64,000 nucleotides of DNA from Komagataella phaffii GS115. Taxonomy: Eukaryota; Ascomycota; Pichiomycetes; Pichiales; Pichiaceae. The notes under the pieces were generated by a model, which saw only the letters and a program-made list of their open reading frames with translations, was not told the origin of the DNA and searched no databases. This document shows positions 7,949-17,113 of this stretch, piece after piece. Within the stretch, counting starts at the first letter, position 1, and every line of letters starts with the position of its first letter. The translations under genes were made by a program, and so were the position numbers. Where the stretch lies: NCBI RefSeq assembly GCF_000027005.1, contig NC_012964.1, positions 992,001 through 1,056,000 of the forward strand. The letters run 5' to 3'.

Positions 7949-10381
7949 ATGGCAGGAGGTTTGAAAAAATTCATCAAGTCTGTTCGAAATTCCAAGACTA
8001 TCGCTGAGGAACGAGCGGTCATTCGGAAGGAAAGTGCCAAAATCAGGACTTCTTTCAGGAATGTCCAGTTGGATGACCAAACTCGGAAGAAGAACATACA
8101 GAAGCTGCTGTATTTGTATATAATGGGAGAGCCTACTCATTTTGGCCAAGTTGAATGCCTGAAATTGGTTGCGACCCCGCAGTTTTCCAACAAGAGACTG
8201 GGATATCTAGCAACGATGTTATTATTAGACGAGAACCAAGAAGTAATTACTTTGATAACCAATTCCTTGGACAATGACATTAACAGCACAAATCAGTATA
8301 TTGTCAGTTCAGCATTGACTACATTAGGGAACATAGCATCTCCTGATATGGCTCGTGACCTTTACACTGTCGTGGAAGCCCATTTGGATGGAAATAATGC
8401 ATATTTGAGGAAGAAAGCTGCAATTGTTGCTGCAAAATTGATTGAAAAGGAACCTGATTTGGTTGAAGTATTCTTGCCCAAAGTTGAATCTTTACTAGAC
8501 GATAAGAACCACGCTGTTTTGCTTGGTGGTCTCCAGCTGGCCAGGGTGATCCACGAAACTGACTCAACATCCCATTCTACATTGTCTGAGTTTGTTCCAA
8601 AGTTGCTTTATCACTTGAAAATGTTGGTGACTACAGGTTACTCACCAGAGTATGATGTAGGCGGTGTTCCAGATCCGTTCTTGTGCGTTTCTTTACTGCA
8701 GACACTGACAATGCTTTTTGAGAGCGACCACAATTGCCCACATGTGGAAGCATACCACGATCTCCTCACTCAGATAGCCTCCAAGATTGATACCGGTAAA
8801 AATTCTGGCAATGTTGTCCTATACGAAGCTGTCAGGTCTATTTTCAGAATCAATCCTGATTCTTCACTGAAAATTTTGGGAGTCAACATCCTTGCAAAGT
8901 TTTTGAAATCCAAAGATAATAATACCAGATATGTTGCACTCAACACACTGCTGAGTGTACTCGAACTTGAACCTCAAGCTGTGCAGAGGCATAGAGCTAC
9001 TATTGTTGCCTGTTTGCAAGATGGCGACATTTCCATTCGTCGTAGGGCTTTGGAACTTACGTTCGCCATTATAAACAAACAAAACATTAGGTTACTCGCC
9101 AAGGAACTGTTAACATTTTTGCAAAACTCGGACACTGATCTCAAGCCATATGTGACCACACAGTTCACACTAGTTGCAGAGCAGTATGCACCAAACGAGA
9201 AATGGTTTTTTGAAAATCTCATTACCATGCTCAAGTACGCAGGAAACTACATTTCTCCCGATGTTTCATCCAATATTATAGGTCTCACCATCCAAATCAA
9301 AGATAGGGAGTTAATTAAGTTTATAACAGCAGAGCTATTTAAGGCTAGTGTTGAAGACCAGACCCAATATGGACTCAACCTAATTACTACCTGGTGTGTG
9401 GGAGAATATGGTGACTTGATTGAAGGATCGATTCCAAGTGCAAAGATTGTGCAGCTGTTAGCAAGGTTCATTAATTTTTCTTCATATGATGACGAATCCA
9501 AAAATACCCACTTGATCGGATATTGTCTTACTGCTTGTTTGAAGCTTTCTGTGAGACTTACTGATCCAGGCTCGATAGAGCAGTTGAGACAGTTGTTGAA
9601 ATCCAAAACAAATGATATGGACTTGGAGATTCAGACAAGAGCAATGGAGTATCTTCAAATATTTAGCCAACCTATGAGTATCAAGAAAGGAATTCTCGCT
9701 AAGATGCCTCCTCCTCCAATGAAGGAGAAGCAATCAATCTCCTTGATGCTAACCTCAGACAAAAAGACACAAAACAAGGCCAAACTCGTAGATTCCAATG
9801 ATCTCTTGTTGGATCTTTTAGGTGAGGATGTTGATACTCCCACCATTTCAAATGGAAACACTAAGAGTGTTAGCACACCAGAGAATAGTTTAGACTTGCT
9901 GTCTGATATCTTTGGAGACAAGCCAAACAATAATACACCAAACCCCGTTAATAGCGCAGCTACACCGCAGGTCAACAAAGGCAATGATCTTTTGTTAGAT
10001 GATCTATTATTCTCCCCAAGTGCTTCAGTTGCGGCTCCAAAAGTGAACGTGGTCGTAGCTTTTGAAGATGCAAATATATCTGTCGGCTTCATTACAGTTG
10101 AAAATGGGGGAGGAGCAGCTAGCTTGGAAGCTCATATATCGAATAAGGGTTCGAACAATATTTCTGCCCTTTCATTACTGTTAGCAGTGCCAAAGTCCCA
10201 AAAGCTTCAACTTTCTCCTATCAGTACTACGACTCTTCAAGCAGGAGGTAGTGCCCTCCAAACGTTCAAGATCACTGGTGCTGAAGGAAGCAAAATCAAG
10301 CTGCGTGCTAAGCTAGGTTACAGTACAGTTGGACAAGCTGTCACCAAGCAATTTGAATTTTCATCTGCCTCCACTCTTTAG
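7949..10381 (+). CDS. APL4: AP-1 clathrin adaptor large subunit, gamma-adaptin
   Basis: 810 aa, close to the 832 aa of S. cerevisiae Apl4. AP-1 gathers cargo and clathrin at the trans-Golgi and endosomes. The N-terminal trunk (about residues 1-590) starts with the gamma-adaptin hallmark (LKKFIKSVRNSKTIAEERA) and continues with helical repeats. The hinge (about 600-690) is Asn/Ser-rich and carries leucine-aspartate clusters (DLLLDLL, LDLLSDIF, LLLDDLLF) that resemble clathrin-box motifs. The last ~115 residues form a gamma-ear beta-sandwich (about VVVAFEDANISVGF onward). The ATG at 7949 is the first one that gives the conserved N-terminus. Confidence 0.95.
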   Translation: MAGGLKKFIKSVRNSKTIAEERAVIRKESAKIRTSFRNVQLDDQTRKKNIQKLLYLYIMGEPTHFGQVECLKLVATPQFSNKRLGYLATMLLLDENQEVITLITNSLDNDINSTNQYIVSSALTTLGNIASPDMARDLYTVVEAHLDGNNAYLRKKAAIVAAKLIEKEPDLVEVFLPKVESLLDDKNHAVLLGGLQLARVIHETDSTSHSTLSEFVPKLLYHLKMLVTTGYSPEYDVGGVPDPFLCVSLLQTLTMLFESDHNCPHVEAYHDLLTQIASKIDTGKNSGNVVLYEAVRSIFRINPDSSLKILGVNILAKFLKSKDNNTRYVALNTLLSVLELEPQAVQRHRATIVACLQDGDISIRRRALELTFAIINKQNIRLLAKELLTFLQNSDTDLKPYVTTQFTLVAEQYAPNEKWFFENLITMLKYAGNYISPDVSSNIIGLTIQIKDRELIKFITAELFKASVEDQTQYGLNLITTWCVGEYGDLIEGSIPSAKIVQLLARFINFSSYDDESKNTHLIGYCLTACLKLSVRLTDPGSIEQLRQLLKSKTNDMDLEIQTRAMEYLQIFSQPMSIKKGILAKMPPPPMKEKQSISLMLTSDKKTQNKAKLVDSNDLLLDLLGEDVDTPTISNGNTKSVSTPENSLDLLSDIFGDKPNNNTPNPVNSAATPQVNKGNDLLLDDLLFSPSASVAAPKVNVVVAFEDANISVGFITVENGGGAASLEAHISNKGSNNISALSLLLAVPKSQKLQLSPISTTTLQAGGSALQTFKITGAEGSKIKLRAKLGYSTVGQAVTKQFEFSSASTL

Positions 10382-10588
10382 ACAGACAAAATACCCTAAC
10401 TAATAGAATATAAAATGACCCACTATATACTAATGCGGTAAAAAGTTGCTGTCCATTTTTTGCGCGACTCAAGATTTGATACATCGCAAGCCTGGTCAAA
10501 CTTCGAACCGAACCAAAATTGCCCTAACAAATTAATCCCCTTGATCTACTCTGCGTGCAAATCGTTAAACCATCACACTGGAAAAAAA

Positions 10589-11113
10589 ATGTCACAAGTA
10601 CAACAGTTTTTAAGCAACATTGACAAGCAATTCTCCAAGATTGGAATTCTGGATGAATTCGAAAGCAAGGCCAAATTGCCCAGATCCTACGCAGTACTGG
10701 GTGGTGCCTCCCTTTACGGATTTTTAGTTTTTCTCAACATTGGAGGAATTGGCCAACTGCTGTCCAACATTGCCGGATTTGTAGTTCCAGGCTATTACTC
10801 CTTGAAGGCTTTGGAGACCACAGGCACCAAAGATGATACTGAGCTTCTCACTTACTGGGTGGTCTTTGCATTCCTCAATGTGATCGAATTTTGGTCGAAG
10901 GCCATCCTTTATTGGATTCCTCTTTACTGGTTTGTGAAGACAATTTTCCTTTTGTGGTTGGTTCTGCCTGCCACCAAGGGCTCGGCCGTCGTTTACAAGA
11001 GTGTGATCCAGCCTTTGGCTCAAAAATACGTCACCAACAATAATGTTTCTGATGATTTGCTGAATAAAGTTAACGAGGCTGCCAAGGCCACATCAACCGG
11101 CTTTGAGAAATGA
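10589..11113 (+). CDS. YOP1: Reticulon-like ER-shaping protein of the DP1/Yop1 family
   Basis: 174 aa (S. cerevisiae Yop1 is 180). It bends ER membranes into tubules. It shows two long hydrophobic hairpins (about residues 35-75 and 88-135) and the family motif PGYYSLKALE between them; the second hairpin is rich in Trp/Tyr. The frame is open upstream to 10460, but the conserved N-terminus begins at the ATG at 10589, which follows a run of eight A. The C-terminal tail is short, hydrophilic and ends in a Lys. Confidence 0.93.
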   Translation: MSQVQQFLSNIDKQFSKIGILDEFESKAKLPRSYAVLGGASLYGFLVFLNIGGIGQLLSNIAGFVVPGYYSLKALETTGTKDDTELLTYWVVFAFLNVIEFWSKAILYWIPLYWFVKTIFLLWLVLPATKGSAVVYKSVIQPLAQKYVTNNNVSDDLLNKVNEAAKATSTGFEK

Positions 11114-11891
11114 GCAATTTCGGATTATGATTACGTATCGTGTATGGAAATAAGATTATTTTGACTTCATTGGTGCTTTCAATGGCACCCATTCCTGATC
11201 AGGAATCTCAACCCCAGCCATTGACAATCCCACACTAATTGTGACAGTCCCACGTTCTACTAATCTGCAGTTGAATGATCAAGGAAACCAGCCATCATGG
11301 CGATCCCGGCTGCAGAGAATTAACGTATTACAGTATACAGTATCAAGCTGGTATTCCCTATATCTTGCGTCAAGGTTCTGGCATATTTCTCTCAATTAGT
11401 TCACTTGCGTGGACAACTCAGTAGCGGAATTTCCCGAACGGACCGACCCTGACGGTAGTGTTCCTTAGTCACATGATCTCTTGCATGTATGACGAAAAAA
11501 TTGACTGCACGGGAAGCCGAGATACATCGTAGACATCAATCTATTTTTAGATAATGGGTCCAAACAAGAAGATACTTTGGTTAATCTTCCAGGAACAACA
11601 CCGACTTGGTTAGGGGTCATAAGCACCCAGAGAATGTTCTTGCTGAAGTTTGCTCTATTTTGTCTGCTTTAGACAGATATTCAACTTCCAAAAAGGGCAT
11701 GAGGACTTACCAAAAATGGCTTGCTCTTAAATGCAGGAAACGTTTGTTCGCCTGCATATCATGCATTAAACCCCCTCCATGTGTTGAAGCGAATGCCATT
11801 TAGCTATTAGTGGATATTTTCGACTACAAATAGACCAAGAATTTCCCTCAATTCCAAATTCTTCACTAATAATATAGACTACTTGAACGCC
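11114..11891. other. Gene-poor region between YOP1 and the GPI-protein gene
   Basis: 778 bp, the longest empty stretch in the window. It contains a spaced direct repeat, TGACAATCCCAC at 11222-11233 and TGACAGTCCCAC at 11242-11253. A 65-codon open frame at 11606-11803 lacks an ATG at its start and shows no recognisable domain. The last ~100 bp should hold the promoter and leader of the downstream wall-protein gene. I see no tRNA and no clear long terminal repeat. Confidence 0.5.
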
Positions 11892-12593
11892 ATGTCTTAC
11901 TTGAAAATTTCCGCTTTGCTTTCAGTTTTGTCCGTCGCCTTGGCCGACCAGCGAATCTCTGTCACCGTTGTTGGTGATGGTATCAACTCAGGACTGAGAT
12001 CCGGAGGGTCTCATTTTGAGGCTGGACCAAATGCTGCTGGTACCCCCTTAGATTTGATCCTGTATGAGCCATCTGGTTTCTTGGTAGATGCAGCAGATGC
12101 TTCCAAGTACGTTGGTTGGGATGTTGCAGCTGGCACTTCTTTGACTTTTTTGCCACAAGACCAAGGAGGCAAAGATTGGGGAATCGTTGCCGGTAACCTC
12201 AGATTCAACGTTGGAGGTACTACATTCTATGCTTGTGAGACTAGGACCGGTGTTTGGGAAGTAAAGAGTTACGAAGCTAGTGGATGCAAAGCTGTGGTAC
12301 TTTCCGTAGCTAGTCACCCAGTTCCTTCTTCCAGTTCTTCCAGTTCTTCCCATGCCCCAACTTCCTCTGTTCCATCTACTTCGTCTCATGTGAGCCCAAC
12401 TACCACTCAACCTCCTCACACAACCAGTTCTCACACCAACCACACATCAACTACCTTGACCACATCAGGTAGGAATGACTCGAACCACTCCAACCATACC
12501 ATCCCACCAGTTCCAACCGGTGCCGCTATGGGAGTCTCTAGCAACTATGGTTTGTTGGTTGCAGCTGGAATTGCCGCCGCTGCTTTGTTATAA
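11892..12593 (+). CDS. Secreted GPI-anchored Ser/Thr-rich cell-wall protein
   Basis: 233 aa from the ATG at 11892; the codon nine bases upstream is TTG. A signal peptide of about 18 residues ends in VALA before DQRIS. A globular domain (about residues 19-140) has two Cys and a pattern G-W...G-L-F-x-F-x-AC...G-W-V...GC that loosely resembles the PhiA-type fungal wall-protein domain. A Ser/Thr/Pro stalk (about 140-205) with three Asn-x-Ser/Thr sites follows, then a small-residue zone and a hydrophobic C-terminus (LLVAAGIAAAALL) typical of a GPI-attachment signal. The wall location is inferred from this layout. I cannot name the gene, and the PhiA resemblance is weak. Confidence 0.8.
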   Translation: MSYLKISALLSVLSVALADQRISVTVVGDGINSGLRSGGSHFEAGPNAAGTPLDLILYEPSGFLVDAADASKYVGWDVAAGTSLTFLPQDQGGKDWGIVAGNLRFNVGGTTFYACETRTGVWEVKSYEASGCKAVVLSVASHPVPSSSSSSSSHAPTSSVPSTSSHVSPTTTQPPHTTSSHTNHTSTTLTTSGRNDSNHSNHTIPPVPTGAAMGVSSNYGLLVAAGIAAAALL

Positions 12594-12661
12594 TTATAAT
12601 TCTAGGTAGTAATTGGAGATTTATAGGGTAAGAACATGTACTTTTATTTTACTATTGCAAG

Positions 12662-13705
12662 CTAACATTTGCCGCTTTTAGTGCCCTGAAACATTCCATT
12701 CTCTTTCAAGCGAAGTGTTGAACCTTTGAAAAGTGTTCGCAAACTCTTTACCGTATTATACTCTATGTTCTGTAAAATAAAGCTATCGTAGAATGTGTTG
12801 GATGTCATTGCAGGTTTTGGATCGTGTGGAATAATCAGAGAAGATGTAGATGACAGACTAGAAGGTTGATGATCAGGGAACTCTAAAAAAGTTCGATTGT
12901 TGTTATTGTTGGGAGAAGTCGTGGACATGGAAATGTGATCAATGTACTCCTCAAAAATCCCAGCACTATATCCATCGCCTTCAAATAGTTGGGGAATAGG
13001 AGATTTGGCGGTTAGAGCTGGGCACACGCGGAACTTCGGGGTGTAACAAAGATTGGTAAGATCCGGAAGAATATGAGTCTTTTCAATTGGAGAAGGAGTA
13101 TTCCCAGTTGAACACAACGCTGCATTCAGAGACGCCTCGTTCAGAACAAGTTTCCATGACCCTTTGGGCTGTTGGCTTCTTCGGAACAAGTAATCAGAGA
13201 AGGACTTTATTCTGTTGACAATAGGATCATGATCTGTAAGAGCACGTGATATAGAAGACCTTATATTTTGAAGATTATCCATGTCTAATAAGGATAAGAT
13301 TCTATCTGGTTTCTGGACTTCACGGTGTAGGTATGGTTTGACTTGTCGGGAGTCTTGAGTTGGTGCTTGGTCCTCCTCAAGAAGCAAACGATCAAGCATA
13401 TCCACTTCATCAAGACCATCAACGATCATTAAACTGAGTTCGTCGACATGTTCATCCCGATCTACAGTATCCTCCTCTTCATTCTCGTTTTCGACCTCGT
13501 CAAGTCGCTCGTCGATAGGTTGGATTTGTACCCGTTTCAGCTCATTTACGTCAAGGTACTGATCTGTTCGCAAAGAAGTAAAGGGCTGGTTTAAGATTCT
13601 ACCTGAAATTAGCCTGTTGTTGTCGTTGTTGTTCCACACTCTATGATGAAGCTCAATTTTGAGTCTTCGAAATCTATACTTCAACTCATGTAACTGAAAA
13701 CTCAT
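12662..13705 (-). CDS. Protein of unknown function with an acidic N-terminal half
   Basis: 347 aa from the ATG at 13705. The open frame extends to 13795, but only through a TTG codon. The first ~30 residues (after MSFQL) are basic and helical. An acidic stretch (about residues 65-105, rich in Glu/Asp with a run EEED) follows, then a helical region around LLDMDNLQNIRSS, and an Asn/Ser-rich C-terminal third. I see no signal peptide, membrane segment, zinc ligands or catalytic motif. It lies 122 bp downstream of PAN3 on the same strand. The uninterrupted frame and biased composition suggest a genuine gene, but I do not recognise it. Confidence 0.65.
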   Translation of the reverse strand: MSFQLHELKYRFRRLKIELHHRVWNNNDNNRLISGRILNQPFTSLRTDQYLDVNELKRVQIQPIDERLDEVENENEEEDTVDRDEHVDELSLMIVDGLDEVDMLDRLLLEEDQAPTQDSRQVKPYLHREVQKPDRILSLLDMDNLQNIRSSISRALTDHDPIVNRIKSFSDYLFRRSQQPKGSWKLVLNEASLNAALCSTGNTPSPIEKTHILPDLTNLCYTPKFRVCPALTAKSPIPQLFEGDGYSAGIFEEYIDHISMSTTSPNNNNNRTFLEFPDHQPSSLSSTSSLIIPHDPKPAMTSNTFYDSFILQNIEYNTVKSLRTLFKGSTLRLKENGMFQGTKSGKC

Positions 13706-13827
13706 AATATGTATAAGCAATCGTAGCCATTCATCAGAAGGCCAAAACGAAAACAGAACCGCACGGGCGACTCCTCGTTGCAATTGCAGGGACAAACTAT
13801 GACAACATTATGGCTTTGTGTTTTTCG

Positions 13828-15723
13828 CTAAATGTCTTTTCTCATCCTCAACTCATTGAACCCTTCCTCTATTAAGGTCTTCAATTCTTTATAAGAAATG
13901 ATGATACAGTTCTTTTCGTCCTTGGACACTAGTAAAATCCTCTCTTCTATTCCTGCGTCCAATTTGTTGAGACATGTTATAACATGAGCAAGGTCGACAA
14001 CTGGATAACCCCTCTCATCCACTTGATGGTAAACATAGTCAACAAAAAGAGTAAGAGGATAGTTAGCACTTGACTCTGACCAGTTAGGGTCACCTTCATG
14101 CTCAGGCCTACCGTGCAAAAAACTAAGCTTGGACATCAATCTTACCAAACGGGCGTTTTCCAATTCAGTCGACAATTGAGATTCAATAAAATCATTAGAA
14201 TTTTGTAGGCCATCAATGACATCCAATAATCTTGGGGCAATGCGTGTTTGAATTTCCTTTAGGTTGAAATCGGCGGAGATCAGATACTTCAAGGTGGCTT
14301 TGTAATCGTCGGAAAATTTAAGGTGATCGATAATCTGATCCTGTGTCTTATCGTCAAACGAAACTGATCCATATATAGATGTAATAGAAAGATCATACAA
14401 CAATTTGGCCAGCAATTCTAGATCTTTCTTTTGCAGTTGGGCAATATCTTCTGTATTTTCATGTTGTAAAATATCAACAATGCCACATCCGGACAGCTTT
14501 ATTCTGTTCTTGTTCGTCACGATGACTTTGCTTAGATCGATAGATCTAACTGCAAGGCCTTTGTCATGTACTTCGTTGAGAGCATTGACCAGCTGGATTA
14601 GATAGGACCACAAGTGTTGTTCAGTTATCAACTCCGGCTGATTTTGGAAGTGTATTTCAATCAAGGTTTTGGCATTACCATAGAAATCATAAGCCACCAC
14701 CAGAGAATTCCCCCCAAAGACGGTTGTGGTGAAGGCCTCATGTACCTTAACTATGTTTGAATTTTCAATAGAACTCCAAGCCTTGATAGTCTTGAAAGCT
14801 TGCTTATCGGTAATGTTAACATTCTCAATGCGTCTCAAAGCGTATAATCTGGCATCCTTATTGGAAGTCGCCTTGTACATATGGCTGACAGCTCCATATC
14901 TTGCAGAGTTATTATCAAAGTTATTGTTGAGAGGCACCAGAGAATGATAAACACCAACAATATCTGGTATCGATGGATTGCTGAAAGTTTGAAGGCATGC
15001 TTCATTGCGCTTCTGTAAGGATTCTCTAAGGTTATCATCTATGAAGAACGAACTCACTGTTCTTTCGTTGGGGTTCAAATGGAGATTGAAATGAGGTGGG
15101 GGAGGAGGAGCATACAAATTGTAGTTCAGAGGATACTGAGTAGCCTGAGCATAAAACATCTCAGGCACAACGTTATGAGGGGCTGTTGTTCCGTGTTGAG
15201 GGAATTGGGCTGACAGTGGCAACCCTGGTTGACTATTATCTGATGGAACTGAAGGAGTAAACATTGAATTTGGTGGTGCAAAATAATCATTGCTTTCAGC
15301 GCTTACCTGCTGTGGCTTTTTGGGTGTCTGCTGGCTCGTTGGCACAAATGTTGGAATTTCGTCTAACTTGGGTGACATTGTAGAGAATTTGTTCGTCAAA
15401 CTGGCAACAGATCCAGATGGAGTGAACGAAGGGGCTTCAAAACTAAATTTCTTGCGGATTGAGCTGCCCTCTTCGGTCCCAGAGCTTAAAGGAGCTGATG
15501 ATTTGGTTTCTTTCGTTTCTTTATTCTTCTCAATGGAATCGTCTGAGGGATGCTTGAAGTAACAGCCCTTATTCTCAAATTTGCAATACCCGTGAATGAA
15601 AACGTTCTTGCAGTCGATATCCTTCGCCCAATCATGGTTTTCTAAAAATTAGTTAACGGCCTCTGAGCGATGCAGCTAAAGGATTTGCTTACCTGTATTG
15701 GTACTATTACTATTAGCAGACAT
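13828..15723 (-). CDS. PAN3: PAN2-PAN3 deadenylase regulatory subunit, spliced
   Basis: Exon 1 is 15693-15723 (31 nt) and exon 2 is 13828-15641; joined they encode 614 aa. Splicing supplies the start codon and restores an N-terminal CCCH zinc finger: C-x8-C-x6-C-x3-H, read as DCKNVFIHGYC then KGCYFKH. This matches Pan3 proteins, in which the finger binds poly(A). A Pro/Gln-rich linker with a PAM2-like zone comes next, then a degenerate protein-kinase domain (about residues 245-490) and a C-terminal knob domain ending in ELKTLIEEGF. Pan3 binds Pab1 and recruits the Pan2 nuclease to trim mRNA poly(A) tails. The unspliced frame alone lacks an ATG until after the finger. Confidence 0.9.
15642..15692 (-). 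other. Intron of PAN3 (51 nt, phase 1)
   Basis: Donor GTAAGC at the high-coordinate end and acceptor TTTTTAG at the low end. The likely branch site AACTAAT lies at 15648-15654, seven bases from the acceptor. Removing it joins ACA-G to AA and gives a continuous frame into the zinc finger. If retained, translation from the first ATG stops after 15 codons at an in-frame TAG inside the intron. Confidence 0.85.
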
Positions 15724-16260
15724 ATTTGCCCTATTCTGCCAACTGCTTGGTATGGAAAGGATAAAGTGTACCACCACGCTCGAAATGGGAGGATTACTTC
15801 CAGCAATTGCAAGCTGGTGCTGAGTTGACTTTCAATTGACGGTTGGCTTGATGTTGAATAGGGAAAACCAAGGATGCAGTATACCATGGCGATCTCTTGG
15901 AATCGTTGAGAGTAATATATTCCATTGCTTTAGTTACTGGATCCATTTTGAGCTGTGTTTCGAAATCTACTGCTCTATGTTTACGTAATCAGGGTATCTT
16001 TCATTGAACCTAATTAGGGAGAGCTTCCAGTACGCGTGTATCAATCATGATAGCCACAATTCTATATAGACTGTGAATAGCGGGCCTCCTGCCGGTAGTG
16101 ACTTCACTCAGGATCCAGTTACTACCCGCAAACTCATACCAGCGAAAACATTGAAATATGGCTCGGGACCGACTTTATGTTCGGCCTGCTGTGACACTCA
16201 GAGGTATTTTTTGCGCTAACCTTATTTCCTATTCCTAAACTATTTTCACCTACTTGTATT
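15724..16260. other. Divergent promoter of PAN3 and the SDR gene
   Basis: 537 bp without a gene. It contains an imperfect 12-bp inverted repeat, arms 16091-16102 and 16118-16129 (10 of 12 pairs, 15-nt spacer), with CGG/CCG ends reminiscent of binuclear zinc-cluster factor sites. It lies about 130-170 bp before the dehydrogenase start, a usual position for an upstream activating site. No RNA gene was seen. Confidence 0.5.
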
Positions 16261-17019
16261 ATGACTGTCATTATTTTAACTGGTGCTTCTAGAGGACTGG
16301 GATTGGCTATTGCTCACAAGGTTCTCAAGGACCCGGCTACTAAACTGGTTGCCGTAGCTCGTTCAAAGGATAAACTGGACTCATTGGTGAACGAATACAG
16401 TTCACGAGATATTCTTCCGATTGCTGCGGATCTTGCTGAACCAAACTCTGCTGATATAATTGTCAAGAAGACAATTGAAACTTACGGAAGCATTGACTGT
16501 TTGATCCTGAATGCTGGAAAGTTGGACCCAGTGGGGCCAATTGCCAAAGCAGATGTACCAGGTTATAAGAATCTATTCGATGTCAACTTTTTCTCAATAG
16601 TTGACCTTGTATCCAAATCGGTTGAATTTTTGAGGAAAACCAAAGGTAATGTCATATTCGTTTCTTCTGGTGCCTCTGTCACATCATATGACGGATGGGC
16701 AGCCTATGGAGCTTCAAAGGCTGCGCTGAACCATTTCTCTCAAAGCCTTGATTCTGAGGAGTCAGATATCAGCTCAATCTCCATTGCACCTGGAGTGGTA
16801 GATACCCAAATGCAAGAGGACATTAGAAATGTGTTTGGTAAGAACATGAAGCCGGAGGCATACAAACGATTCACAGATTTGAAGGAGGAAAACAAACTGC
16901 ATCCACCGGAAGTGCCAGCAGCCGTGTATGCCAACCTTGCTCTCAAAGGCATTCCTACGGATCTGAGTGGGAAATATCTGAGATTCACAGACCCACTATT
17001 GGAACAGTACCAAACCTAG
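16261..17019 (+). CDS. Short-chain dehydrogenase/reductase, Irc24/YIR035C-like
   Basis: 252 aa. Classical SDR fold: the cofactor motif TGASRGLG at residues 7-14, the NAG motif near residue 84, the catalytic Ser in VSSGAS (about 139) and the YxxxK pair in YGASK (about 152-156). The closest family I recognise is the benzil/sepiapterin-reductase-like group (S. cerevisiae Irc24 and YIR035C), which are NADPH-dependent carbonyl reductases. There is no targeting signal, so a cytosolic location is likely. Substrate unknown. The upstream region contains an inverted repeat that may bind a regulator. Confidence 0.88.
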   Translation: MTVIILTGASRGLGLAIAHKVLKDPATKLVAVARSKDKLDSLVNEYSSRDILPIAADLAEPNSADIIVKKTIETYGSIDCLILNAGKLDPVGPIAKADVPGYKNLFDVNFFSIVDLVSKSVEFLRKTKGNVIFVSSGASVTSYDGWAAYGASKAALNHFSQSLDSEESDISSISIAPGVVDTQMQEDIRNVFGKNMKPEAYKRFTDLKEENKLHPPEVPAAVYANLALKGIPTDLSGKYLRFTDPLLEQYQT

Positions 17020-17113
17020 TTTGGCCGATCCATGATTATGTAATGCATATAGTTTTTGTCGATGCTCACCCGTTTCGAGTCTGTCTCGTATCGTCTTACG
17101 TATAAGTTCAAGC

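Noticed and set aside
8107..8114. TGTATATA inside APL4
   Set aside because: It lies in coding sequence near the 5' end, not in a 3' UTR, so I do not count it as a Puf3 site.
7651..8149. Open frames on both strands across the SNA4/APL4 promoter
   Set aside because: They run out of frame into the start of APL4 and have no protein character.
11606..11803. A 65-codon open frame considered as a small protein or transposon relic
   Set aside because: No ATG at its opening, no recognisable motif, and no terminal repeats nearby.
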